DNA of 13,770 bases from Actinomycetota bacterium (GCA_009702945.1 WLGZ01000012.1:1-13770), one strand, 5' to 3'. Shown: positions 1-9,488, counted from the first letter of the stretch. Notes: generated by a model not told the origin, from the letters alone. Translations and numbers: made by a program.

Positions 1-22
1 CCAACAACGTGAACTCGACCAT
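1..22 (-). CDS. murC: Possible start of murC (UDP-MurNAc:L-alanine ligase), cut by window edge
   Basis: An ATG lies on the minus strand 9 nt after the murG stop and begins M-V-E-F-T-L-L before the sequence ends. In actinobacterial dcw clusters murC normally follows murG directly, and MurC proteins have a short leader before their Gly-rich Rossmann motif. Position, direction and spacing therefore fit. Only seven codons are visible and no family motif is reached. No strong Shine-Dalgarno sequence precedes the ATG. The assignment rests on context alone. Confidence 0.4.
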
Positions 23-31
23 TCAGGTAAC

Positions 32-1117
32 TCAAGATTTGGCCTTTCCCGCAACCGATAAAACCAATTTAGCAAGGTCTGCTGCCGAATCTTTATGTCC
101 GAGTGAAGAACTAGCCTTAGACATTTCGTTTAACTTTGTTGAGTTAGAAACTATTGGCAAAATTTGATCTCGAACATATTCCGCATTGAACTCAAGGTCT
201 GAAATCATAAGCGCACCACCAGCTGCAACAACTGGAGTGGCATTAAGGCTTTGTTCACCATTTCCAATTGGGAGCGGAACAAAGCAGGCAGGTAAACCAA
301 CGGCTGTGAGTTCAGCAACTGTCATCGCGCCAGCTCGCCCAATTACAAAGTCAGCAGCTGCATAGGCCAAATCCATGCGATCTATGTAGTTAAGCGGTCG
401 GTAACGATCCGACTCTGCCTGGGCAAACTCGTTCTTTAATCCAACTGAATGCAAAACGACTACATCACCAAATATGTCAGCGCTTAGGCAGTCCTCAATA
501 ACAGAGTTGAGTTTGACTGAACCTTGTGAGCCGCCAAAAACTAAAACGCAAACCGCATCACCAGAAATCCCGAAATGCTGCCTGGCCTGATTGCGGGTGG
601 CTTTGCGATCTAATGTTTCAATGGCCTTGCGTAACGGAATTCCAATTAGCTGAGCTCTTGGCAAACTATCTGGAACCGTTTCAGCAACAGCATCAGCGAA
701 TCGGGCGCCAACTCGATTAGCCAGGCCGGCGCGAGCATTAGCTTCATGCACAACAATTGGAACTTCGCCTCGAGCAGCAAGGTATGCCGGAATCGAAACG
801 TAGCCACCAAAACCAACAACTACATCTGCTTGCAATTCATGCAGCAAATCCCGAGTTTGCTTTATGGCTGACCGAAGTCGAGTCGGTAGCGTAACCAAAT
901 CACCACTTAACTTACGAGGTAGCGGAACAGCTGGGATCAGTTCAAGTTTGTAGCCTCGAGCTGGTACTAAGTCGACTTCAAGTCCGCGCGAAGTTCCAAG
1001 AACTGTGATGTTTACGGTTGGATCCATGGCCATTAACTCATCGGCCAAGTTAAGTGCAGGTTCAATGTGGCCAGCAGTTCCGCCGCCAGCGAGAACTATG
1101 TTCACGCAATCTTCCAT
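32..1117 (-). CDS. murG: MurG, UDP-GlcNAc transferase making lipid II
   Basis: MurG is a peripheral membrane GT-B glycosyltransferase. It moves GlcNAc from UDP-GlcNAc onto lipid I to give lipid II on the cytoplasmic face. The 361-residue product has the N-terminal GGGTAGH loop (residues 11-17), GFGGYVSIPA (102-111), the second-domain GGSQGS loop (195-200), the RAGAMTVAEL uridine-binding segment (261-270) and a GEQ-x2-NA segment (287-293), all typical of MurG. The frame opens 14 codons further upstream inside ftsW, but the family needs only a few residues before the Gly-rich loop. The ATG 4 nt after the ftsW stop is therefore preferred. A GTG at 1105-1103, preceded by GGAAG at 5-nt spacing, is a good alternative start. 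The gene is last but one in the visible operon. Confidence 0.95.
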   Translation of the reverse strand: MEDCVNIVLAGGGTAGHIEPALNLADELMAMDPTVNITVLGTSRGLEVDLVPARGYKLELIPAVPLPRKLSGDLVTLPTRLRSAIKQTRDLLHELQADVVVGFGGYVSIPAYLAARGEVPIVVHEANARAGLANRVGARFADAVAETVPDSLPRAQLIGIPLRKAIETLDRKATRNQARQHFGISGDAVCVLVFGGSQGSVKLNSVIEDCLSADIFGDVVVLHSVGLKNEFAQAESDRYRPLNYIDRMDLAYAAADFVIGRAGAMTVAELTAVGLPACFVPLPIGNGEQSLNATPVVAAGGALMISDLEFNAEYVRDQILPIVSNSTKLNEMSKASSSLGHKDSAADLAKLVLSVAGKAKS

Positions 1118-1121
1118 GTCA

Positions 1122-2291
1122 TTATTTTTGTTCCTGCATATAAGCCTCGTGCTTTGCAAATGCCATCAGAATTCCCATAGCCAGCAAAGTTGGAATCAAA
1201 GACGACCCACCATAGGAGACCAAAGGCAACGGCACACCAGTAATTGGAAGGATTCCAAGTACAGCACCGATGTTCACCAATGCTTGAGTCACAATCCAAG
1301 CGACAATTCCTAATGATGCGATTTGAATAAACGCCTCATTAGTGTTTCTAGCGATTCGCAATCCCACGATTGCAATTGCAGTGAATATCGCTATGACCAA
1401 AATGGTCCCGATGATTCCAAGTTCTTCGCCTAGAACTGCGTAAATGAAGTCGGTATGTGCTTCTGGAAGAGTGCCCCATTTTTCGCGGGAGCCACCAAGG
1501 CCAACACCCCACCAACCACCAGAGCCCAAAGCTTGCTGACCATGAATCACCTGAAAGCCAGTTCCTTGAGCATCTGCATATGGATCTAACCAAGAGGTGA
1601 ATCTAGCCATGCGATAAGGGGCTGCAATTGATAACGCTGCGATTCCAGCCAGACCTACAGCACCCATAACTAGGAACCATTTTCTTGGCGCACCAACAAA
1701 AGAAAGTAGCGAAGCCATAATTGGCATCAGTACCATCGCAGTTCCCAAGTCACCCTGCAAAACAACTAGTAAAAGTACTGTGACGCAAACAGGCAACACT
1801 GGAATCAACAAATGATTTCGTTGTTCTAGTAAGTGATATTTGCGATCCAAGATATCTGCACCCCACATAATGATCGCAAGTTTGGCAAATTCTGAAGGTT
1901 GAATTCGAAACGGACCGCCAAAGTCAATCCAGTTCTTTTGTCCGTGAACTGCAGTTCCAATTAATAACACAGCAACTAAAAGCACGCCGACTACGCCCAT
2001 GAAGAGTGGATCCCACCGGCGAATCGCATCAACATGCATTTTTGAAACTGCCATCATTAAGAAGACGCCTATTGCAGCGAAAATCAACTGTCTAGTTGCA
2101 AGTGCCCACGAATTACCATTGTTCTGTTGGTACGAGAAAACACTTGAAGCGGATGCGACCATGACTATGCCAAGTGCGAGTAAAAATCCGGTAGCACCTA
2201 AAAGAATTTGGTAATGCACCATTGGATGTTCGAGCCGAGCAGACAGTCCGCCATTAGGACTATTGCGTTTAACTGGTCTGGTTGCGGTCAT
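1122..2291 (-). CDS. ftsW: FtsW, SEDS septal peptidoglycan glycosyltransferase
   Basis: FtsW is a polytopic SEDS protein that polymerises lipid II at the division septum with its cognate class B PBP (FtsI). The 389-residue product starts with a short basic cytoplasmic tail and then has about ten hydrophobic segments. It carries the SEDS hallmarks: FRIQPSEFAK (128-137), QGDLGTA (179-185), LPEAHTDF (275-282) with the predicted catalytic Asp281 (equivalent to Asp297 of E. coli FtsW), EELG (289-292) and PLVSYGGSS (356-364). RodA is a paralogue, but the place between murD and murG argues for FtsW. The start overlaps the murD stop as ATGA. An AAGGGA sequence about 8 nt upstream is a fair ribosome binding site. 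Confidence 0.95.
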   Translation of the reverse strand: MTATRPVKRNSPNGGLSARLEHPMVHYQILLGATGFLLALGIVMVASASSVFSYQQNNGNSWALATRQLIFAAIGVFLMMAVSKMHVDAIRRWDPLFMGVVGVLLVAVLLIGTAVHGQKNWIDFGGPFRIQPSEFAKLAIIMWGADILDRKYHLLEQRNHLLIPVLPVCVTVLLLVVLQGDLGTAMVLMPIMASLLSFVGAPRKWFLVMGAVGLAGIAALSIAAPYRMARFTSWLDPYADAQGTGFQVIHGQQALGSGGWWGVGLGGSREKWGTLPEAHTDFIYAVLGEELGIIGTILVIAIFTAIAIVGLRIARNTNEAFIQIASLGIVAWIVTQALVNIGAVLGILPITGVPLPLVSYGGSSLIPTLLAMGILMAFAKHEAYMQEQK

Positions 2292-3727
2292 GACTTGAGT
2301 CCCTTAACTGCGGCAGCAAATGCATCGCCTCGGGCTGAATAATCCTTAAACATGTCCCAAGAAGCGCAGCCAGGTGCCAAAAGCACGGTGTCTCCTGGTT
2401 GTGCCGCCTCGGCTGCGAGCGCCACAACTAACTCCATTGCATTAGTTTCCTTGCTTTCAACCCGATGAATAGGGACATTCGGAGCGTGTCGCTTTAAGGC
2501 GGCCGCGATCAAATCTTGATCTACGCCCAAAAGCACAACCGCTCGCATTCGATGGGCATTGTCGAGGACTAATTCGTCAAAATCCTGACCTTTTGCCATT
2601 CCCCCAGCAATCCAAACGACTGACTTATAGGCAGTCAATGAGGTAGCCGCGGCATGAGTATTGGTTGCTTTGGAATCATCGATGTAGTCAACGCCAGCAA
2701 CTTGTCCGGCATGAGCAATGCGATGCGGAGCTGGTTGCCATGACCGCAAGCCATCGCGAATTGCCCTGGCTTCAATGCCATGGGCGCGAGCTAGTGCACT
2801 AGCAGCTAATGCGTTTGCAATGTTATGTACAGCTGGAATTGCCAAGTCCGTTATCTCAGCAAGTTCCAGGGCTGCCTCGCGACGGTTTTCAAGAAACGCG
2901 CGATCGACTAGAAATTCTTCGACGACACCAAGCATTGAGATGTCAGGAATACCTGTAGAAAAACCGATTGCACGACATCCTTCAATTACTTCTGCCTCTT
3001 CCACCATGCGAATCGTTTCCGCATCTGCAACGTTGAAGATTGCTGCAACTTGGCATCGCTCATAGACTCTGGCTTTCGCGTCGCGATATGCCTCAAAGGT
3101 TCCAAACAGATCGATGTGATCCTGTGCCAGATTCAAACACACCGCTGCCTGCGGTGAAATTGAATGCACAAATGGAAGCTGTGGCGCACCCACCTCAATA
3201 GCAAGCACATCCCACGGGGTTGGATCCATAACAACTTCAACCAGGGATCGACCGATGTTTCCGGCCGCAACGGTTCGTTTTCCAGCAGCTAACAAAATGG
3301 ATTCCAGCATCAAAGTGGTTGTGGTCTTTCCATTTGTTCCAGTGACCAGCAACCAAGGAGCCAGATGAGCCGGGTCGCGAAGCCGCCAAGCCAGCTCGAG
3401 TTCTCCCCAAATCTCTAATCCCGCAGCTTGCGCTGCCTTAACTATTGGAGAAAGTGGTGACACCCCAGGAGAAAGCACAAGTAAGTCGATGTCATTAGGA
3501 AGTTGAGTGTCATCGCCTAGTCGAATATCAGCGCCCAAGATTTCTAAAATTACGGCTCGCTCTTTTTGACGTTCACCTGATTCCGCATCAATGACAATTA
3601 CTTTTGCATCCAGGTTCACTAGCGCATCTGCCGCAGCAAATCCGGCAACACCAAGGCCAACAACACAAACTCGAACCTGCGACCAATCACTGGTGCGATT
3701 TAATTCATCAAGATTCAGGGAAGTCAT
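2288..3727 (-). CDS. murD: MurD, UDP-MurNAc-L-Ala:D-glutamate ligase
   Basis: MurD is a cytoplasmic ATP-dependent Mur ligase that adds D-Glu to UDP-MurNAc-L-Ala. The 479-residue product has an N-terminal Rossmann-like domain (VVGLGVAGFAAA, about 22-33), the ATP-binding loop GTNGKTTTT (130-138), QDHIDLF (202-208) with the metal-site His, YRDAKARVY (214-222) with the probable carbamylated Lys218, and a C-terminal domain holding DDSKATN and a GGMAKGQDF segment. The frame extends 19 codons upstream into mraY, but those codons are Cys/Trp-rich and unlike the family. The ATG 5 nt after the mraY stop is chosen, although its ribosome binding site is weak. One oddity: the usual ELSSFQL-type segment reads EVGAPQL here (178-184). 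Confidence 0.95.
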   Translation of the reverse strand: MTSLNLDELNRTSDWSQVRVCVVGLGVAGFAAADALVNLDAKVIVIDAESGERQKERAVILEILGADIRLGDDTQLPNDIDLLVLSPGVSPLSPIVKAAQAAGLEIWGELELAWRLRDPAHLAPWLLVTGTNGKTTTTLMLESILLAAGKRTVAAGNIGRSLVEVVMDPTPWDVLAIEVGAPQLPFVHSISPQAAVCLNLAQDHIDLFGTFEAYRDAKARVYERCQVAAIFNVADAETIRMVEEAEVIEGCRAIGFSTGIPDISMLGVVEEFLVDRAFLENRREAALELAEITDLAIPAVHNIANALAASALARAHGIEARAIRDGLRSWQPAPHRIAHAGQVAGVDYIDDSKATNTHAAATSLTAYKSVVWIAGGMAKGQDFDELVLDNAHRMRAVVLLGVDQDLIAAALKRHAPNVPIHRVESKETNAMELVVALAAEAAQPGDTVLLAPGCASWDMFKDYSARGDAFAAAVKGLKS

Positions 3728-3732
3728 AATTT

Positions 3733-4800
3733 CTACTGCCGAACCCATTCCGCGTAGAACAACGCCATTCCAGCACCAACACAAAGTCCCTGAATAATCC
3801 AGAAGCGAACCACGATTAATACTTCTGGCCAGCCCTTCATCTCAAAATGATGATGTAGCGGCGCCATTCGCAAAACTCGACGACCAGTTAACTTGTATGA
3901 ACCAACTTGGGCAATCACTGAAAGCGTGATCAATACGAATAGACCACCAATTAAGCCAAGTAGTAATTCGGTTCTGGTCATTAATGCAAGTGCTGCGAGT
4001 CCGCCACCAAGTGCAAGAGATCCAGTATCACCCATAAAGATTCGCGCTGGACTTGAGTTCCACCACAAGAAACCAAAGCAGGCGCCAGCAGTCGCAGCTG
4101 CGAACACCGCTAGATCAAGTGGATCCCGAACCGTGTAACAGCGGGGAATCTCGCCCCAAAAGCAACTTTGGCCATACTGCCAAATCGACATCACTGTGTA
4201 GGCAACAAATGAAAGTAATGCTGCGCCGATTGCCAGTCCATCCAAGCCATCGGTTAAGTTGACGCCATTTGTAATACCAGTGACCAAGAACCAGATCCAT
4301 AACAGCACTAATGCCGATGGCAAAATCCAATCGGTATCTCTTACCCACGAGATGGCATTACTTACTGGAAAATTTCCACCTTCGTCCGGGAACTGCATCG
4401 CTAGGTAGCCAAATGAAAGGGCAGCTACTGCTTGTCCAAGAAGTTTTGTTCGAGCTCGAATTCCAGTGCTTCGCTGTTTGAAGATTTTCAAATAATCGTC
4501 GGCCAGACCAACCAAGCTCAACGCAACCATTAAATAGATTGCGAGCAAACCAGATGCTGTTGGTGGTCGCATCATGATCAAGTGCGCTAAGAAATAAGCA
4601 AGAACTACTGAACCAACAATGGCGACGCCACCCATTGACGGAGTTCCGCGCTTGCTGCCATGTTCTGGATAGTTAACCTCTTCGGTAGATTCCCGAATAG
4701 CTTGGGCAATTCCGCGATTGCGTAGCAAATTAATAAGTAACGGGGTTCCGATTAGGGAAAACAGCGTTGCTAACGCACCAGCTAGCACTACAAGCTTCAC
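3733..4800 (-). CDS. mraY: MraY, phospho-MurNAc-pentapeptide translocase (lipid I synthesis)
   Basis: MraY is an integral membrane enzyme that transfers phospho-MurNAc-pentapeptide from UDP to undecaprenyl phosphate, giving lipid I. The product is 355 residues from the GTG used here and about ten membrane-spanning. Family motifs in order are RGTPSMGG (51-58), the Asp pair in LADDYLK (Asp101-Asp102), TNGVNLTDGLDGLA (177-190), FMGDTGSLALGG (255-266) with the third active-site Asp258, and APLHHHFEMKGWPE (313-326). The GTG at 4800-4798 overlaps the murF stop as GTGA, matching junctions elsewhere in the operon, and has GTGGGG just upstream. A second GTG at 4812, four codons earlier, is also possible. 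Confidence 0.95.
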   Translation of the reverse strand: MKLVVLAGALATLFSLIGTPLLINLLRNRGIAQAIRESTEEVNYPEHGSKRGTPSMGGVAIVGSVVLAYFLAHLIMMRPPTASGLLAIYLMVALSLVGLADDYLKIFKQRSTGIRARTKLLGQAVAALSFGYLAMQFPDEGGNFPVSNAISWVRDTDWILPSALVLLWIWFLVTGITNGVNLTDGLDGLAIGAALLSFVAYTVMSIWQYGQSCFWGEIPRCYTVRDPLDLAVFAAATAGACFGFLWWNSSPARIFMGDTGSLALGGGLAALALMTRTELLLGLIGGLFVLITLSVIAQVGSYKLTGRRVLRMAPLHHHFEMKGWPEVLIVVRFWIIQGLCVGAGMALFYAEWVRQ

Positions 4801-6200
4801 TGTTGGCCCCACTTCGCGCGCAAAACAACTTCAATCCGATCGGCAAGCACTTCAAATTGTTCAGCGCGTGAAGCCTTAAACAACAGAATGTCACCGGAGT
4901 TAACTTCTTTAACAATGTAGTCGCAGGCACTATCAAAGTCGGGTACCCACACCGATTTTTCATCCATGGTCTCAGGCAATCCATAGGCCTTAGCTGCCTC
5001 GCCTACGGCTACCACCTGCGATACACCTAGCTTGATCGCCAGTTTTGCGATTTGCGCATGGATCGCGTCACTGTCGTCACCGAGTTCATGCATTTTGCCT
5101 AAAACTGCAAACTTTTTGCCAGCTGCAGGGATTGCCGTCAATGTTTCTAAAGCGGCAGTCATGGATTCTGGATTAGCGTTGTAAGCGTCATTAATGATCG
5201 TTACGTTCCCTGGTATTTGATGAACTTCCATTCGCCACTTACTCATCAACTTAAGCGTCGTTAGCGCTCGCGCGATATCCGTGACTTCCATTCCAACTGC
5301 AATTCCAACAGCAGCGGCAGCTAGTGCATTGAGTACGTTATGTTCACCCAGCATCGGAATAGACGTTTGAATCCGCTCACCTCGATAAACCAAATCGAAG
5401 GTGTAGCTGCCATAAGCCGTTAGCTGAAGGTTTTCTGCCCTTACATCAGCAGTACTTGAGAAACCATATGTGAATACCGTTGCTTCGGTGAATTCACGCA
5501 TAGCCATGACTCGCTCGTCATCAGCGTTTAGAACAACTACGCCAGAAGGTTGAATCGCTTTCACTAATTCAGATTTAGCTTTTGCAATGCCTTCGATACT
5601 TCCAACTTCACCAATGTGAGCGCGGCCAACATTAGTAATGACACCAATTGTGGGTTTAGCTAATTCGCAAAGGTAAGTTATGTGGCCAAGTCCGCGCATA
5701 CCCATTTCGGCGACAAGGTACCTCACATCTCGGGGCGCTGAAAGCAGAGTTAAAGGTAAACCGAGTTCATTATTCTGAGAGCCTGCTGGTGCATGTGTAG
5801 TTGCAGCATGGGACAAAACCTGACCAATCATGTCTTTGGTTGAAGTTTTGCCAGATGATCCGGTAATGCCGATGACTTCTACCCCACGCATCAGGGATCT
5901 GACATGCGTTGAAATCTTTGCGATGGCATAAATGACTGGATCTAGGGCGTCGGTTGAAGCCGGAACTATTACCTGAGGACCTTCGACTTGCTTGGAAGTT
6001 AATAGAGCACTGGCTCCGTTGCTAACTGCTTGACCCGCATAGTCATGACCATCAACTCGTTCGCCAACTATCGCTGCAAACAAATCTCCAGAAGCGCAGG
6101 ATCGAGAATCGATCGAAACTCCTGACACTTTTATGGCAGGATCGCCAATCAATGTGCCGCCAACAATGTCACAGATTTGTCCAAGTGTTAGGTCAAACAT
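4797..6200 (-). CDS. murF: MurF, UDP-MurNAc-tripeptide:D-Ala-D-Ala ligase
   Basis: MurF is the last cytoplasmic Mur ligase. It adds D-Ala-D-Ala to complete UDP-MurNAc-pentapeptide. The 467-residue product has the N-terminal substrate domain, the ATP loop GSSGKTSTK (114-122), AEMGMRGLG (164-172), TNVGRAHIG (189-197), a central GEHNVLNALAA segment (285-295), and NDAYNANPES (337-346), which is characteristic of MurF. The ATG overlaps the murE stop by 8 bp. It is preceded by GAGAGGAG about 8 nt upstream, the strongest Shine-Dalgarno sequence in the cluster, so the start is secure. Length is normal for the family. Confidence 0.96.
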   Translation of the reverse strand: MFDLTLGQICDIVGGTLIGDPAIKVSGVSIDSRSCASGDLFAAIVGERVDGHDYAGQAVSNGASALLTSKQVEGPQVIVPASTDALDPVIYAIAKISTHVRSLMRGVEVIGITGSSGKTSTKDMIGQVLSHAATTHAPAGSQNNELGLPLTLLSAPRDVRYLVAEMGMRGLGHITYLCELAKPTIGVITNVGRAHIGEVGSIEGIAKAKSELVKAIQPSGVVVLNADDERVMAMREFTEATVFTYGFSSTADVRAENLQLTAYGSYTFDLVYRGERIQTSIPMLGEHNVLNALAAAAVGIAVGMEVTDIARALTTLKLMSKWRMEVHQIPGNVTIINDAYNANPESMTAALETLTAIPAAGKKFAVLGKMHELGDDSDAIHAQIAKLAIKLGVSQVVAVGEAAKAYGLPETMDEKSVWVPDFDSACDYIVKEVNSGDILLFKASRAEQFEVLADRIEVVLRAKWGQQ

Positions 6201-7668
6201 TCTTGGACTCCTCTCTCACAACAACACGATCATCAAACGGAAATACTTTGCCAGAAATCTCTTGGCCAGTTTCATGCCCTTTGCCAAGTACTGCGATCAC
6301 GTCACCTGCTTCAGCGAGTTTCAGTGCTTGTGATATTGCTACCCTGCGATCACTAACCTCAAACACTTGAGCTGGTCCATGCTTAGTGCCGTCAATGACA
6401 GACTTACGAATCACTGCTGGGTCTTCTGACCTTGGGTTGTCATCAGTAATGATGACTACGTCTGAAAGGTGCGCCGCGACTTTGCCCATCAATGGTCGCT
6501 TCAAGGAATCACGGTCTCCACCACAACCAATAACCGTAATCACTTTGCTTGGATTTGCGTCTCTAATAACGGTTAGCACAGTTGCTACTGCATCAGGCGT
6601 GTGTGCATAATCCACAATTGCGGTGCCAGGACTATCGATAGCGACTTTCTCTAGTCTGCCTGGGATTGATCGGACGTTCTTTAATGATTCAAGACTCGCG
6701 GCAATTGGTAGACCAAGAATCTGACTGGCAGCAAGTGCGCATGCGGCATTGGTGGCGTTGTATGACCCAAGCATGTTCACCGAAAGTGAGATTGAATCAG
6801 AGTTTTGAATTTCTATTAGCTGAGTAGTTATTCCGTCGGCACTCGAATTTGGTTGAGAAGTTTTCCAGTCACCTTTTGTACCAATCGTGATTACCGGAAT
6901 CTTGACTTGTCCTGCGAGTTTGATGCCCCACTCATCATCTGTGCAGATGATTGCTTGCTTGGAAAACTCTGGAGTAAACAAAAGCGCTTTAGCTGCAAAG
7001 TAGTTTTCCATTGAGCCGTGAAAATCTAAGTGATCCTGGGTTAGATTTGTAAAAATTGCGACATCAAATTTGATTCCTGAGACTCGATTAAGCGCAAGTG
7101 CATGACTGGAAACTTCCATGAACACATGTGTGATCCCGCGTTCAGCCATCACTGCCAAAGTTGCATATAGATCCGTGGACTCAGGTGTAGTTCGAGCACC
7201 AGGCAAGTGCTCCTCGTCCAAGTAAGTACCTAGGGTTCCGATAACCCCAACATGCTTTTTCGCATCTAAAAAGATGGAACGCAAAATGTGGGTAGTGGTG
7301 GTCTTTCCGTTGGTTCCAGTCACTCCCGCAAGTGTTAGTTTTTGTTCCGGGTGGCCATAAACGTCCGCTGCTAATTTCGCCATATCTTCTCTGGCATTTG
7401 ATAGCTCGATTGTCGGGATACCTTTTTGCTTAGCAATTGCCACACCGTGTGAATCTGATGCCACGGCTATGGCACCATTTGCGACCGCTTCATCAAAAAA
7501 ATCAATGCCATGGTTGTTTGCACCAAGTAAAGCAACGTAAAGATCGCCCGCTTGGACAGACTTGGAGTTGTGGGTGACTCCAAAAACTTTTGCGTCACCT
7601 ACGCAAGTTCCCGATACTAAAGTGGCGAGTTGCGAAAGCTCGGAACCATCAGTCTTTGGTCGGGTCAT
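6193..7668 (-). CDS. murE: MurE, UDP-MurNAc-dipeptide:meso-diaminopimelate ligase
   Basis: MurE adds the third amino acid of the stem peptide. The 491-residue product has the ATP loop GTNGKTTTT (118-126), TTPESTDLY (160-168), MEVSSHAL (184-191), QDHLDFHG (211-218), the probable carbamylated Lys227 in YFAAKALLF, DYAHTPDA (353-360), and DNPR (410-413). DNPR is the specificity signature of meso-diaminopimelate-adding MurE; lysine-adding enzymes differ there, so A1-gamma-type peptidoglycan is predicted. The C-terminal GKGHE (462-466) is also present. The ATG lies 5 nt after the ftsI stop. A GTG four codons earlier (7680), overlapping ftsI, is an alternative. The end overlaps murF by 8 bp. Confidence 0.95.
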   Translation of the reverse strand: MTRPKTDGSELSQLATLVSGTCVGDAKVFGVTHNSKSVQAGDLYVALLGANNHGIDFFDEAVANGAIAVASDSHGVAIAKQKGIPTIELSNAREDMAKLAADVYGHPEQKLTLAGVTGTNGKTTTTHILRSIFLDAKKHVGVIGTLGTYLDEEHLPGARTTPESTDLYATLAVMAERGITHVFMEVSSHALALNRVSGIKFDVAIFTNLTQDHLDFHGSMENYFAAKALLFTPEFSKQAIICTDDEWGIKLAGQVKIPVITIGTKGDWKTSQPNSSADGITTQLIEIQNSDSISLSVNMLGSYNATNAACALAASQILGLPIAASLESLKNVRSIPGRLEKVAIDSPGTAIVDYAHTPDAVATVLTVIRDANPSKVITVIGCGGDRDSLKRPLMGKVAAHLSDVVIITDDNPRSEDPAVIRKSVIDGTKHGPAQVFEVSDRRVAISQALKLAEAGDVIAVLGKGHETGQEISGKVFPFDDRVVVREESKNV

Positions 7669-7673
7669 CTCGC

Positions 7674-9488
7674 TTACCACTCAACTGGAAGCTTGGGCGG
7701 CTTAGTTGTTGAAGGTGGAACCTTCTTGTGGGCAAGGGCGTAAGTCATAACTTTTTTGAAAACTGGTCCAGCAACAACGCTTCCGTAAGTACTTGTCTTT
7801 GGATTGTGAATACTCACGCTCATAACAAGTGCTGGTTTTTCTGCTGGCGCCATGCCAATGAATGAAGATGTGTAGCCGCTATAGCCGCCAGTAGCTTCGT
7901 CGTATCGGTTTGCGGTACCAGTCTTGCCACCGACTCGGTATCCAGGAATCTGCATGTTCTTTGCAGTTCCATCTTCCGAAACAACGCCTTCCAACATCTC
8001 CCGAACAGTCTTTGCCGTTTCTGGGCTAACAACTCGAACACCTTCATTTACTGTGGTCGGTTCGTAAACACCTTCGTTGTTTGAATAGCCAGCGATTAGT
8101 CGAGGCAACATCCGAACCCCGTCATTAGCAATCGTTGCAAAAACGCTAGTGGCTTGAACGGCATTAACGGATAAGCCTTGACCAAATGCCAATGTTGGGA
8201 AAGTTGTAGCCGACCATTCGTTTTCATTGTTAATGTCAGGCAGCTTGCCACCGCTTTCACCTGGGAAGTTCATGCCCGTTGATTGACCGATACCAAATTT
8301 TTGCAAGTATTCGTAGAGCTTATTTTCGCCAATGGATTCGGAAGCCAGGATGGTTCCAATGTTGCTTGACTTAGCCAAGACACCAGCCAAAGTTAGTCTC
8401 AAAGTTGGATGATCTACGTAATCTTTAAATGAAGTACCACCGCGACTAATTCGATTTTCGATTGTGTACTGCGTTCCAGGGTTAGCGCCGCCTTCTTCGA
8501 TTACCGAAGCCATCGTCATAACTTTGCTAGTTGAACCTGGTTCAAAAACGTCCGTCACTGCAGTATTGCGCTTTGATTTATCATCGGTTGCAAACGGGTT
8601 GTTCGGATCAAATGTTGGGTACGTTGCCATGGCCAAGATGTTTCCAGTTCCTGGCTCCATAATTACTGCAACGCCGCCTTCAGCGCCGGTTGCAACGACT
8701 TGATCGCCCAAGGATTTTTCGAGCATTGCTTGCAAGTTTGAATCAATGGTAAGTCGAACCGAAAGTCCATTAACTGGATCGATGCTTTGGCGTTCACTTG
8801 CTGGAATTTCACGACCATTAACTCGTTCAACTGTTAACTTGCCATCTTGACCCATCAATTGTTCGTTAAGTCCAAATTCAAGTCCGCCAAGTCCAGTACC
8901 TTCGGCGCCAACATAACCAATAACACTGGCCGCAAGATTTCCGTTTGGATAAACCCGATTAGTTGTTGGCTCACTAAACACCCCAGGAATACCAAGTTCG
9001 GCAACTAACTTCCAAGTATCTGGTGTGATTCGCTTAGCCACATACGAGAATCTTGAATCAACCGTTAGTGAAGCGACAATCGTCTCAACTGGAATTCCAA
9101 GGATTGGCGAAAGTGCTGCAGCAGTTCCAGCTGGATCAGTGATCAATTTTGGATCGACTGTTACGTTACGGGCCATAACCGTAGTCGCAATTGGAACTCC
9201 ATCACTGTCGGTGAAGTTTCCGCGCAACGCAGGAAGAGTTAGTGTCTGCAATCTAGAGTTTTGCGCAGTTGCGGCAAGTTCTGGGCCACGAACAACTTGA
9301 AGTTCAACTAACCGAGCCATGTATAGCGACATGACAACTAGAAAAATAAAAGTTACAAAACGAATTCTCTTGCTAGGGCTTTCAAGTGGAACCATAACTG
9401 GACCGGTTGGTTCATAACGTTGCTTAGAATTCTGCGGCCGTTGCGGTCTCTGTGGATTAGGACGCTGCTGTGAAGTTGGGGTTCTCAT
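7674..9488 (-). CDS. ftsI: FtsI / PBP class B septal transpeptidase
   Basis: This monofunctional DD-transpeptidase cross-links septal peptidoglycan with FtsW. The 604-residue product has a Pro/Gln/Arg-rich cytoplasmic tail (about 1-40), one membrane anchor (about 42-60), a pedestal/dimerisation region (about 80-240) and a C-terminal penicillin-binding domain. The three active-site motifs are intact: STSK with nucleophile Ser319, SSN (374-376) and KTGTAN (522-527). The product ends in a Pro/Lys tail with no PASTA domains. It is called pbpB in mycobacteria. The start overlaps the upstream ftsL-like stop as ATGA, with GGTGG nearby as a ribosome binding site. Position between ftsL-like and murE supports the septal rather than the elongation role. 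Confidence 0.95.
   Translation of the reverse strand: MRTPTSQQRPNPQRPQRPQNSKQRYEPTGPVMVPLESPSKRIRFVTFIFLVVMSLYMARLVELQVVRGPELAATAQNSRLQTLTLPALRGNFTDSDGVPIATTVMARNVTVDPKLITDPAGTAAALSPILGIPVETIVASLTVDSRFSYVAKRITPDTWKLVAELGIPGVFSEPTTNRVYPNGNLAASVIGYVGAEGTGLGGLEFGLNEQLMGQDGKLTVERVNGREIPASERQSIDPVNGLSVRLTIDSNLQAMLEKSLGDQVVATGAEGGVAVIMEPGTGNILAMATYPTFDPNNPFATDDKSKRNTAVTDVFEPGSTSKVMTMASVIEEGGANPGTQYTIENRISRGGTSFKDYVDHPTLRLTLAGVLAKSSNIGTILASESIGENKLYEYLQKFGIGQSTGMNFPGESGGKLPDINNENEWSATTFPTLAFGQGLSVNAVQATSVFATIANDGVRMLPRLIAGYSNNEGVYEPTTVNEGVRVVSPETAKTVREMLEGVVSEDGTAKNMQIPGYRVGGKTGTANRYDEATGGYSGYTSSFIGMAPAEKPALVMSVSIHNPKTSTYGSVVAGPVFKKVMTYALAHKKVPPSTTKPPKLPVEW

Noticed and set aside
1118..1159. 14-codon N-terminal extension of murG inside ftsW
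   Set aside because: MurG normally begins a few residues before its Gly-rich loop, and the extension is unlike the family.
2718..3065. Plus-strand 115-codon open frame inside murD
   Set aside because: It is antisense to an intact MurD with all its motifs. The Ala/Ser/Arg-rich composition is what the reverse strand of such a gene gives.
3728..3784. 19-codon N-terminal extension of murD
   Set aside because: It lies within the end of mraY, is rich in Cys and Trp, and precedes the normal MurD N-terminus. The ATG 5 nt after the mraY stop fits better.
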